Shown in pieces: positions 33,432-41,466 of a stretch of 58,339 nt of DNA. The stretch comes from Streptomyces lateritius (GTDB taxonomy: Bacteria; Actinomycetota; Actinomycetes; Streptomycetales; Streptomycetaceae), in NCBI RefSeq assembly GCF_014649715.1, contig NZ_BMTO01000012.1, positions 1 through 58,339 of the forward strand. Reading direction: 5' to 3'. Position numbers and translations under genes: made by a program. The notes below the pieces were generated by a model that was not told where the DNA came from, did not search any database, and saw only the letters and a program-made list of their open reading frames with translations. Every line of letters starts with the position of its first letter. The first letter of the stretch is position 1.

Positions 33432-35680
33432 TCGAGACGGAAACCGGTCAACGCCCGGGCCCGCAGGAGGAGCTGGAGTTCCTCACGTACACGGAGGAGA
33501 CCATCAGGTTCGCCGTCCGCTACGGCGAGGACCGCAGGCTGCCCGGCCGCCCCGGCGTGCTGGCCCGGCAGGTCACGCTGAGCGCGGGATGGCCGGTCCT
33601 GCAGTTCCGCCTGCCGCTCTCCGCGCAGGGCGACCCCCACGCGTACGGGATGCTCGAACGGGAGGTCTCGGCGGCCGTCGCCCTCGAACGGCGCTACGGC
33701 GGCGAGAAGTTCGGTGAGGTGTTCACCCGCGTGATCGGCTTCGACCTGGAATGCGCCGAGCCCTTCGTGCTCTACCGGCTGCCGGGCGGCACTCCGCTCG
33801 CCGACTGCGCCGACCGCCTCGGCGGTGACGAACAGCAGCAGATCATCGCCCAACTGACGCTGGCCGTAAGGCTTCTGGGCGAGACCGAACTCGTCCACCG
33901 GGCCATCGCGCCCGACACCGTGCGCTGGGACGGCACCCATGTACGGCTGTGCGAGCCGTACGCGGCGCTGCGCACCGGCGAGGCCCGGGAGGCGTTCGGC
34001 GCGGCGCCGTGGGCCTCGCCCGAGCAGCGCGCGGGCCGTGGCGTCGCCGACAGCCGCGACGACCTCTGGTCCGTCGCCCGGGTGGGCTACCACCTGCTCT
34101 CCGGGGGCCGCCCCGACCGGGGCGAGGGGCCGCCCGAGGACCTCGGCGACTACCGCCGCCTCGCGGCCCTCGAACAGAGCGGTCTGTTCGCCGCGGAGGC
34201 GGCCGCCCGGCCGTCCCCCGCCGAACTCATGCGGCTGCTCCACGTCCCCGACCCGCTCGCCACGGCCGTCGGCGCCGCGGACCCACTCAGCCGCGGCCGG
34301 GCCGAGTTCGACACCCAACTCGCCCGCAAACGGGCGGCGTCGGTGTCGGGGCCGGGGTCGCCCAGACCGGGGGAGAGGACGGTAGGTGACGGGGCGCCGA
34401 GCAACCCGTACGACGCCCCGCGTCATCCGTACGACGGTCCGCGCAACCCGTACGAGGCACTACCGCCGCGCCGTTCCCTGCGCGCCAGGCTCTTCGGCGG
34501 CGACGAGCCCGGCCGGACCGCGGGGCCCCCGGGGCCCCCGGGGCAGCCGGCACCGTCGGGGCCGGCCGACCCGGTCCACCCAGGCCCGGCGTACACCGAG
34601 CCGGGGCCCGCGGCGCGGGGGCGGATGTGCCCGCACTGCCTGCTCCCCGTCACGTACGACGAGAGTCTCCTCGTCACCATCGACGCCAAGGGCAACCGGC
34701 TCCCCCTCGACCTCAGTGCCGAGCACCGGCCCGCGCACCGGAAGGACGCCCTGCGCAAGGCCTACCACCTGTGCCCGCACGCGGGGCGGGGCGACGAGGC
34801 GCACGAACTCCCGGTGCCCTACCTGACCAACGGCGAGCCGCTCTCGATCGCCTTCGTCGGCAGCTCGTCCGTCGGCAAGACCCATCTGCTCGCCGCGATG
34901 CTCGGCGAGGTCGAACTCGGCGGCCTGGAGCCGTACGGTCTCAAATGCCTGCCGCTCAACCCCGAGGCACACCGCACCTACCTGCGGGAACGGGTGCAGA
35001 GTCTGCAGCAGGGGCGGAAGCTCGGGCGCACCGGACAGCAGACCTTCGCCCGGTTCGCCGACGGACTGCTGGTCTCCGTGCGCGGGGCGACCCCCCGGCC
35101 CGTCGTCTTCTTCGACCTGGCCGGAGAGGACCTCGCGCAGGACGGCGAGGTCACCCGCTTCCTCATGGGCGTCGACGCCTTCGTCTTCGTCCTGGATCCG
35201 CTGCGGGCGCTGCGGATGCCGTCGCTCGACCCGGTGCGCGAGCGGGACGGGGTGTCCCGCCGGGACCTGGGCGACGAGGCCTTCACCACGGTCCTCAACC
35301 GGATCCCACGGCAGGGCGGCGGCCTGGTCGCAGCTCCGGCGGCGATCGCCGTCAACAAGAGCGACCTCGTGCGGTTCGAACCGGCCGTCGACCGCTGGCT
35401 GGGCCGCGCCCTGCCCGCCCGGCCCGACCGCGAGGCGCTGCGCGCCGAGAGCCGGGACGCCTACGCCTTCCTGGCCCACCACGCGAGCCCCGCCTGGCTG
35501 AAGCCCTTCGACGACTGCGCCCGCTGCACCCTGCACTTCGTCGCGGCGACCGGTGGGCAGGCCAAGGGGGACCGGTTCCCGCACGGGGCCCGGTCGCGCC
35601 GGGTCCTCGCGCCGTTGCTGTCCCTCTTCGCCATGTGCGGGCTGCTTCCCGAGGCGGAGCCGACCGAGGGGAGAACCTGA
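33428..35680 (+). CDS. Pseudokinase - zinc ribbon - TRAFAC-type GTPase fusion
   Basis: The protein has 750 residues. About 65-290 is a protein-kinase fold (VHRAIAPDTVRW; APWASPEQRAGRGVADSRDD followed by LWSVARVGYHLLSGGRP). HRD is HRA (157-159) and DFG is replaced by CEP, so it should be catalytically dead. A linker leads to CPHC...CPH metal ligands (about 400-455) and a GTPase of the DO-GTPase2 type: G1 GSSSVGKT from 478, G3 DLAGED from 563, G4 NKSD 643-646. Such GTPases pair with GAP1 proteins in conflict systems. GTG start overlaps the previous gene; the stop overlaps the next ATG. Confidence 0.85.
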   Translation: MIETETGQRPGPQEELEFLTYTEETIRFAVRYGEDRRLPGRPGVLARQVTLSAGWPVLQFRLPLSAQGDPHAYGMLEREVSAAVALERRYGGEKFGEVFTRVIGFDLECAEPFVLYRLPGGTPLADCADRLGGDEQQQIIAQLTLAVRLLGETELVHRAIAPDTVRWDGTHVRLCEPYAALRTGEAREAFGAAPWASPEQRAGRGVADSRDDLWSVARVGYHLLSGGRPDRGEGPPEDLGDYRRLAALEQSGLFAAEAAARPSPAELMRLLHVPDPLATAVGAADPLSRGRAEFDTQLARKRAASVSGPGSPRPGERTVGDGAPSNPYDAPRHPYDGPRNPYEALPPRRSLRARLFGGDEPGRTAGPPGPPGQPAPSGPADPVHPGPAYTEPGPAARGRMCPHCLLPVTYDESLLVTIDAKGNRLPLDLSAEHRPAHRKDALRKAYHLCPHAGRGDEAHELPVPYLTNGEPLSIAFVGSSSVGKTHLLAAMLGEVELGGLEPYGLKCLPLNPEAHRTYLRERVQSLQQGRKLGRTGQQTFARFADGLLVSVRGATPRPVVFFDLAGEDLAQDGEVTRFLMGVDAFVFVLDPLRALRMPSLDPVRERDGVSRRDLGDEAFTTVLNRIPRQGGGLVAAPAAIAVNKSDLVRFEPAVDRWLGRALPARPDREALRAESRDAYAFLAHHASPAWLKPFDDCARCTLHFVAATGGQAKGDRFPHGARSRRVLAPLLSLFAMCGLLPEAEPTEGRT

Positions 35681-37713
35681 TGGTGCGAGCGGAGAACGAG
35701 GTCGACCAGATCGTCTTCCGCTGGGACAGCGAGAACTTCTCGGGCAGCACGGGGTTCGGCCCGGTGGCGTGGTCCGGGCCGGCCGACGAGGTGGAGACGC
35801 TCTTCCGGATCTCCGGCGCTCTGCTGCGGGCGAGCGGTGAGGAGACCAGGCCCGCGCTGATCCGGCTGCAGCAGCGCGCGGGCGTGCTGCTGATCCGCCG
35901 TACGCCCTGGACGGACGCCGAGGGGCGGTCCGCGACGGTCTGTCACGCCCTCGTCGGCTCTCCCGACCTGCTCGAACCGGCCACCTGTCTCGGGCTGTAC
36001 GCGTGGGACTGGGAGGGGGCCGACCTTCCTCTGGCCGATGTACGGGGCACGCTCCCGCGCGTACGGGAGGAGGCGCTGCTGCCCTCCGCGGGCCGGGGTC
36101 AGGCGGCCCTCGACCTCGGACTTTCCCGGGCCGAGGCCGAACTCACGGGCGCGGTGGCGGAGTTGCTGCGCGATCCGGAGGCGCGGTTCACCCTCCTCGA
36201 TGAGCGGGGGGACACGGCCTGTCCCGTGCTGTGGGGGCTGCACGGCATGTTCGGCGACCTCACGCCCGACCGGCGCTGGACCTTCGCGAGCCATGACACG
36301 GTCGAACTTCCGGCGCTGCGCTTCGCGTTCGTGGGCAGGTGGGCGGGGGCGGCGAGCCGGAACACCGAGCGGCGGCGGGCCGATCCGCGCGAACGCCCGG
36401 GCGACCGGGCGGAGGCGATCGCGGTCCGGCTCGTCCAGCACCACCTGCGGGGGCTCGCCGAGGGCGACGGGGGGGAGTACGCGGTCGGGGCGGCGCTCCG
36501 CTCGGTGCCGGACGCGGACCACCTTCCCCTCCTCGAAACGGCCGCCCGCGCCATGGCCGTCCTCGACCACACCCGCCGCCCCCGTTCGCCCGATCCGACC
36601 CCGCCACCGCGCCCGCTCCCTCCGCGCCGGTCCGAGCCCGCACCGGAGCCCGAACGCAGGCCGGAACCCAGGCCCGGGCGCATGCCTGAACGCAGGCCAG
36701 AACCCAGGCCCGAGCGCATGCCTGAACGCAGGCCCGAGCCCGAGCCCATGCCTGCCCCGGCGCCGGCCCCCGAGCCTCCGCGGCCCGAGCAGTCCCCGTG
36801 GCCCCGGCAACCCCCCGGCCCCCGTGGCCCTTCGGCCGCCGATGACGCGCGCGGTCGCGAGGACGTCCCCGTCGTACCGCCCGTATGGAGCGGGCCGGAG
36901 GACGGGGGCCGGCGGCGGTGGCCGGCACCCGGGCGGGCCCGGCGGCGGGCGCGGCTCGAGACCGGTCTCGTGCACCGCCTCGCCGACGCGCGCGACGAGG
37001 CCGAGGCCGACGCCGCCGTGCGTGCCGGCGGCGACGGCGAGCTCCTCGACGCGCTCCGCAGGCCCCAGCCGTACGAGTTCACCACCCTGCTCATGGGGGA
37101 GGTCGCCCGGCGGCTGCCGTCCTGGGACCGCCCCTCACGCCGGGAGCTGTGCGACCTCGTCATCGGTCAGGGGCTGTTCGTGACCGCCCCGCGCACCTCT
37201 CTGCGCGGGGCGCCCGCCGACGCCGAACGCGCGGCCAACGCCGCCGCGCTCCACCGCTGGGCGATCCGGCCCCTGCTGGACGCGGGTGACGTCCCCGTCC
37301 GTACCCTCGCTGCGCTGCTGTCCGAGCTCCGGTCGAGCCCCGACCCGGCGGCCCGGGCCGCGTTCCGCCAGATCGTGGACGCCGAGAGGCCCGGGCTCCC
37401 CGAGGAGGTCTGGCGGACGCTGCTGAGGGAGGCGTACGCCGGACCCGGGGCACCGCGCCAGTCCACCCCCCGGCATCAGTCGGCCCCGCCACGCCGGTCG
37501 CCTCCACAGCACCCGGCGCCCCCACCCCCGGGCCGAGCCCCCGAGGCACCGCCTCCCGCCCCTTCGCCCCCGCCTTCGTCCGCGTCCTCCTCCCCGATCA
37601 CCTATGCGGCGGGGCCCGGCGGCGACGGCCGGATCATCGCCTTCGCCATGGTCGCGGTGATCGTCGTGCTGGTCGTCTTCATCCTCGCCTACCTCATGAC
37701 GGCGGGTGGTTGA
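35680..37713 (+). CDS. GTPase-associated protein 1 (GAP1)-like, C-terminal TM anchor
   Basis: The protein has 677 residues. The N-terminal roughly 300 residues (IVFRWDSENFSGSTGFGPVA, then CHALVGSPDLLEPATCLGLY) match my memory of the GAP1-N2 type domain found beside double GTPases. A Pro/Glu/Arg repeat linker (about 305-400) follows, then a helical domain (425-590), another Pro-rich stretch and a single C-terminal TM helix (IIAFAMVAVIVVLVVFILAY). It is probably tail-anchored with the body in the cytosol, next to its GTPase partner encoded upstream (TGATG overlap). Last gene of the operon. Confidence 0.75.
   Translation: MVRAENEVDQIVFRWDSENFSGSTGFGPVAWSGPADEVETLFRISGALLRASGEETRPALIRLQQRAGVLLIRRTPWTDAEGRSATVCHALVGSPDLLEPATCLGLYAWDWEGADLPLADVRGTLPRVREEALLPSAGRGQAALDLGLSRAEAELTGAVAELLRDPEARFTLLDERGDTACPVLWGLHGMFGDLTPDRRWTFASHDTVELPALRFAFVGRWAGAASRNTERRRADPRERPGDRAEAIAVRLVQHHLRGLAEGDGGEYAVGAALRSVPDADHLPLLETAARAMAVLDHTRRPRSPDPTPPPRPLPPRRSEPAPEPERRPEPRPGRMPERRPEPRPERMPERRPEPEPMPAPAPAPEPPRPEQSPWPRQPPGPRGPSAADDARGREDVPVVPPVWSGPEDGGRRRWPAPGRARRRARLETGLVHRLADARDEAEADAAVRAGGDGELLDALRRPQPYEFTTLLMGEVARRLPSWDRPSRRELCDLVIGQGLFVTAPRTSLRGAPADAERAANAAALHRWAIRPLLDAGDVPVRTLAALLSELRSSPDPAARAAFRQIVDAERPGLPEEVWRTLLREAYAGPGAPRQSTPRHQSAPPRRSPPQHPAPPPPGRAPEAPPPAPSPPPSSASSSPITYAAGPGGDGRIIAFAMVAVIVVLVVFILAYLMTAGG
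36655..36726 (+). repeat. 36-bp tandem repeat inside the GAP1-like gene
   Basis: Two near-identical 36-bp units (36655-36690 and 36691-36726) and the start of a third encode the 12-residue period RRPEPRPxRMPE. This is a flexible linker that can change length by slippage. Confidence 0.8.
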
Positions 37714-37762
37714 CCGGGTCGAGAACCACGCGCGAGCCGTCCGCCTCCGTCAGGATGGACGC

Positions 37763-38995
37763 ATGGGATTCCATGTCGATTCCGAGACCGGGCGGCTTCG
37801 CCGCGTCATCCTGCACCGGCCCGATCTGGAGCTGAAGCGGCTGACCCCCTCCAACAAGGACGCTCTTCTCTTCGACGACGTGCTCTGGGTCCGCCGGGCC
37901 CGGCAGGAGCACGACGGTTTCGCGGACGTCCTGCGCGACCGGGGGGTCGAGGTCCATCTCTTCGGGGACCTGTTGCGCGAGTCGCTGGAGCTGCCCGCCG
38001 CCCGCGCGCTCGTGCTCGACCGCGTCTTCCACGAGAAGGAGTACGGACCGCTCGCCGCCGACCATCTGCGCGCCGCCTTCGACTCCCTCGGCACCGCTCA
38101 ACTCGTCGAGGCGCTGGTCGGCGGCATGACGAAGCGGGAGTTCCTCGCGGGTCACCGCGAGCCCACCTCGGTCCGGTTCCACGCCATGGACCTGGACGAC
38201 TTCCTCCTCAAGCCGCTGCCGAACCACCTCTTCACCCGGGACACCTCCGCCTGGATCTACGACGGCGTCTCCATCAACGCGATGCGCTGGCCGGCCCGCC
38301 AGCGCGAGACGGTCCACTTCGAGGCGATCTACAAGCACCATCCGCTCTTCACCGGCCCCGAGGCCGGCGGCTTCCACCACTGGAGCGAGGGTCAGACCGA
38401 CTATCCCTCCACGATCGAGGGCGGGGACGTCCTCGTCATCGGCAACGGCGCCGTCCTGATCGGGATGAGCGAGCGGACGACCCCGCAGGCGGTGGAGATG
38501 CTGGCACGCGGCATGTTCGCGGCGGAGTCGGCACGGACGATCATCGCCCTCGACATGCCGAAGCGGCGCGCGTTCATGCATCTCGACACGGTGATGACGA
38601 TGGTCGACCACGACACCTTCACCCAGTACGCGGGGCTCGGGATGCTCCGCTCGTACACGATCGAACCGGGCGACGAGGGACAGTCCCTGCGGGTCACCGA
38701 CCACGCGCCGGAGCACATGCACAGTGCCATCGCCGCCGCCCTGGGCCTCCAGGACGTGCGCGTCCTGACGGCGACCCAGGACGTCCACGCCGCCGAGCGC
38801 GAGCAGTGGGACGACGGCTGCAACGTCCTCGCCGTCGAGCCCGGGGTGGTCGTGGCGTACGAGCGGAACGTCACGACCAACACGCATCTGCGCAAGCAGG
38901 GCGTCGAGGTGATCGAGATCCCCGGCAGCGAGCTGGGCCGCGGCAGGGGTGGCCCGCGCTGTATGAGCTGCCCGGTGGAGCGGGACGCCGTCTGA
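37763..38995 (+). CDS. arcA: Arginine deiminase
   Basis: The protein has 410 residues and converts arginine to citrulline and ammonia. Guanidino-modifying enzyme residues are present: FTRD (157-160), H273 in MHLDTVMTMVD, and the nucleophile C400 in GGPRCMSCP at the C-terminus. The start MGFHVDSETGRLRRVILHRP is typical. ATG 37763 is preceded by AGGATGG. It stands 49 bp after the conflict operon and 101 bp before ornithine carbamoyltransferase, which can split citrulline further; no carbamate kinase gene is present here. Confidence 0.95.
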   Translation: MGFHVDSETGRLRRVILHRPDLELKRLTPSNKDALLFDDVLWVRRARQEHDGFADVLRDRGVEVHLFGDLLRESLELPAARALVLDRVFHEKEYGPLAADHLRAAFDSLGTAQLVEALVGGMTKREFLAGHREPTSVRFHAMDLDDFLLKPLPNHLFTRDTSAWIYDGVSINAMRWPARQRETVHFEAIYKHHPLFTGPEAGGFHHWSEGQTDYPSTIEGGDVLVIGNGAVLIGMSERTTPQAVEMLARGMFAAESARTIIALDMPKRRAFMHLDTVMTMVDHDTFTQYAGLGMLRSYTIEPGDEGQSLRVTDHAPEHMHSAIAAALGLQDVRVLTATQDVHAAEREQWDDGCNVLAVEPGVVVAYERNVTTNTHLRKQGVEVIEIPGSELGRGRGGPRCMSCPVERDAV

Positions 38996-39030
38996 CCTGC
39001 CGGGGGAGGGTGAAGTGGCCCGCGTCACCG

Positions 39031-39060
39031 TATAGGAATACTGAAGTACGTATAGACTTC
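39031..39060 (+). promoter_or_regulatory. A/T-rich promoter-like segment with two inverted repeats before argF
   Basis: In this GC-rich setting the segment is distinctly A/T-rich. It contains GTAT-AGGA-ATAC (39030-39041) and GAAGT-N8-ACTTC (39043-39060), with TAGACT as a possible -10. It ends 37 bp before the argF start. It may bind an arginine-responsive regulator; it does not clearly match the ARG box I know. Confidence 0.4.
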
Positions 39061-39096
39061 CAGCGTTCTGTTTGCCGTACCCACGGGAGCGCCACC

Positions 39097-40107
39097 ATGG
39101 CCACTGACCTCATCGGCCGCCACTTCCTCAAGGAGCTGGACTTCACCGCCGAGGAGTTCCGCGGTCTGATCGACCTGGCCGCCGAACTGAAGGCCGCCAA
39201 GAAGGCGGGCGCCGAGGTTCAGCGGCTGCGGGGCAAGAACATCGCCCTGATCTTCGAGAAGACCTCGACCCGGACCCGCTGCGCCTTCGAGGTCGCCGCC
39301 GCGGACCAGGGCGCCTCCGCCACCTACCTCGACCCCTCCGGCTCGCAGATGGGTCACAAGGAGTCCGTCAAGGACACCGCCCGCGTCCTCGGCCGGATGT
39401 TCGACGCCATCGAGTACCGGGGCGACAGTCAGGCGAAGGTCGAGGAGCTGGCCGCCTTCGCCGGTGTCCCCGTCTTCAACGGGCTGACCGACGACTGGCA
39501 CCCCACCCAGATGCTCGCCGACGTGCTCACCATGACCGAGCACACGAAGAAGCCGCTGGACCAGGTGGCCTTCGCCTACCTCGGCGACGCCCGCTTCAAC
39601 ATGGGCAACTCCTACCTGGTCACGGGCGCGCTGCTCGGCATGGACGTACGGATCGTCGCCCCGAAGGCGTACTGGCCGAACGGTGAGGTGGTCGCCTCGG
39701 CGCGCGAGCTCGCCGAGACGAGCGGCGCCACGATCACCCTCACCGAGGAGGTGGCCGAGGGCGTCCGTGGCGCGGACTTCGTCGCGACCGACGTCTGGGT
39801 CTCCATGGGGGAGCCCAAGGAGGTCTGGGGCGAGCGGATCACCGACCTCTCGCCGTACGCCGTGACCATGGACGTCCTGCGCGCCACCGGGAACCCGGCC
39901 GTGAAGTTCCTGCACTGCCTGCCGGCCTTCCACGACCTGGGCACGGCGGTCGGCCGCGACATCCACGAGCGTCACGGGCTCACGGAGCTGGAGGTCTCCG
40001 ACGAGGTCTTCGAGTCGGCCCACTCGGTCGTCTTCGACGAGGCCGAGAACCGGATGCACACCATCAAGGCGGTCCTGGTCGCCACCCTCGCGGGCGCCGC
40101 CTCATAG
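39097..40107 (+). CDS. argF: Ornithine carbamoyltransferase
   Basis: The protein has 336 residues. It joins ornithine and carbamoyl phosphate to citrulline, or runs in reverse in arginine breakdown. It carries the carbamoyl-phosphate loop STRTR, the ornithine loop (DARFNMGNS) and the C-terminal HCLP motif. No signal or fusion. Placement after arginine deiminase suggests use in the deiminase route, yet it may also be the biosynthetic enzyme, since Streptomyces often keep argF away from the other arg genes. Confidence 0.95.
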   Translation: MATDLIGRHFLKELDFTAEEFRGLIDLAAELKAAKKAGAEVQRLRGKNIALIFEKTSTRTRCAFEVAAADQGASATYLDPSGSQMGHKESVKDTARVLGRMFDAIEYRGDSQAKVEELAAFAGVPVFNGLTDDWHPTQMLADVLTMTEHTKKPLDQVAFAYLGDARFNMGNSYLVTGALLGMDVRIVAPKAYWPNGEVVASARELAETSGATITLTEEVAEGVRGADFVATDVWVSMGEPKEVWGERITDLSPYAVTMDVLRATGNPAVKFLHCLPAFHDLGTAVGRDIHERHGLTELEVSDEVFESAHSVVFDEAENRMHTIKAVLVATLAGAAS

Positions 40108-40119
40108 GCACCCGCCCCG

Positions 40120-40540
40120 TCACCCCGCCGGCCGGCGCTGGGCCGGCGGGCCGGGGAGAGTGAGCCGGACCGCCTTGCCGTGCGCGGTCGGGCGGTGGCC
40201 GCAGGCGCTGCCGAGCGCCCGGATCGGCAGCAGCCCGCGGCCGTGCTCCTGCCAGGGGTCCGGCTCCTCGTCCGCCTCCGGACCGGCCGGCTCCGGACCG
40301 GCCGGCTCGCCCGGCAGGGCCGCCGCCGGTCGCGCACCTCGACGTGGCAGCCGCCCGGCATCAGCTCGTCGACCAGCTCGACGACCAGCTCGACGGGGTC
40401 CTCGCCCTGGGTGTGCTCGACCGCGTTGGTGACGAGCTCGGCGGTCATTGGTTCGGCCGTGTCGATGCCGGCGTCGGCGGCCGGTGTGCCGATGTCCGCC
40501 AGTTCTCGCGGGGGTCCGCCCTCGCCGCAGGCCGGGAGCT
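40120..40540 (-). pseudogene. Decayed HATPase_c (RsbW-like anti-sigma) gene
   Basis: Two minus-strand frames carry different pieces of one protein. The frame with the ATP-binding N-box (ELVTNAVEHTQGEDPVELVV, then HVEVRD) ends wrongly. The frame from about 40325 to 40120 carries the usual C-terminal block (WQEHGRGLLPIRALG, then HGKAVRLTLPG). The switch falls in a CGGCGGCGG run near 40318-40330, so one base was gained or lost, or it is a sequencing error. The N-terminus is also lost: an in-frame TAG lies near 40568 and no start with the normal first helix exists. Confidence 0.7.
40125..40149 (+). terminator. Terminator after argF
   Basis: CCGCCGGCC (40125-40133) pairs with GGCCGGCGG (40141-40149) around a 7-nt loop, 17 bp after the argF stop. 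It overlaps the 3' end of the decayed convergent gene. Confidence 0.6.
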
Positions 40541-40578
40541 TCGGCCGATCCCTCCCTCCCTTCCTCTATTGCGTACTC

Positions 40579-40592
40579 GTGACGACAGTCAC
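40579..40592. promoter_or_regulatory. Candidate PaaX-type operator before the enoyl-CoA hydratase gene
   Basis: GTGAC-GACA-GTCAC is a perfect inverted repeat about 45 bp before the hydratase start. The same sequence with one change occurs at 46481-46494 in the ligase/dehydrogenase divergent promoter. In both places the word GAGCGTATC lies 6-8 bp to one side, inverted here (40601-40609). The shared composite points to one regulator, most likely the PaaX-type protein encoded in the cluster. Confidence 0.6.
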
Positions 40593-40636
40593 AGACAAGT
40601 GATACGCTCCGGTCGGGAGGAGGGAGGCCGTCCCTT

Positions 40637-41464
40637 ATGAGCCCCTTTATCGGATCCGCACCGCGTACCGAACAGTGGCGCCATCTGAGTCTGGTCGTCG
40701 AAGACGGCGTCGCCACCGTGACCCTCGCCCGCCCCGAGAAGCTGAACGCGCTCACCTTCGGCGCCTATGCCGACCTGCGCGATCTCCTCGCCGAACTCTC
40801 CCGGGAACGGGCCGTGCGAGCGCTCGTCCTCGGCGGCGAGGGGCGCGGTTTCTGCTCGGGCGGCGACGTGGACGAGATCATCGGCGCCACCCTGTCCATG
40901 GACACGGCGCAGCTGCTCGACTTCAACCGGATGACGGGGCAGGTCGTGCGAGCGATCCGTGAGTGCCCCTTCCCCGTGATCGCCGCCGTCCACGGCGTCG
41001 CGGCCGGGGCCGGGGCGGTCCTCGCCCTCGCCGCCGACTTCCGGATCGCCGACCCGAGCGCGCGCTTCGCGTTCCTCTTCACCCGCGTCGGCCTCTCCGG
41101 CGGCGACATGGGCGCGGCCTACCTGCTGCCCCGGGTCGTCGGTCTCGGCCACGCCACCCGGCTGCTCATGCTCGGCGAACCGGTCCGCGCCGCCGAGGCC
41201 GAGCGCATCGGCCTGCTCAGCGAGCTCACAGAGGAGGGCGGAGCGGACACCCGGGCCGCCGAACTGGCCCGCCGCCTCGCCGACGGGCCCGCACTCGCCC
41301 ACGCCCAGACCAAGGCCCTGCTCACGGCCGAGCTGGACATGCCGCTGGCCGCCTCCGTCGAGCTGGACGCCGCCACCCAGGCCCTGCTGATGAACGGCGA
41401 GGACTACGCCGAGTTCCACGCTGCCTTCACCGCGAAGCGGCCCCCGAAATGGCGGGGGCGGTAG
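40637..41464 (+). CDS. Enoyl-CoA hydratase/isomerase family protein
   Basis: The protein has 275 residues and a crotonase fold. The oxyanion-hole segments are RGFCSGGDVDEI and HGVAAGAGAVLALAADFRIA. The Glu positions of a classical hydratase are not both evident, so it may act as a hydratase, isomerase or ring-opening hydrolase on an alicyclic CoA thioester. GGAGGGAGG precedes the ATG. It abuts the bifunctional aryl-CoA oxygenase gene, so the substrate is probably a product of that pathway. Confidence 0.9.
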   Translation: MSPFIGSAPRTEQWRHLSLVVEDGVATVTLARPEKLNALTFGAYADLRDLLAELSRERAVRALVLGGEGRGFCSGGDVDEIIGATLSMDTAQLLDFNRMTGQVVRAIRECPFPVIAAVHGVAAGAGAVLALAADFRIADPSARFAFLFTRVGLSGGDMGAAYLLPRVVGLGHATRLLMLGEPVRAAEAERIGLLSELTEEGGADTRAAELARRLADGPALAHAQTKALLTAELDMPLAASVELDAATQALLMNGEDYAEFHAAFTAKRPPKWRGR

Positions 41465-41466
41465 CG

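Noticed and set aside
14766..37713. Integrated mobile element or prophage carrying the defence genes
   Set aside because: No integrase, transposase, tRNA gene, att-type direct repeats or shift in codon use was found at the edges.
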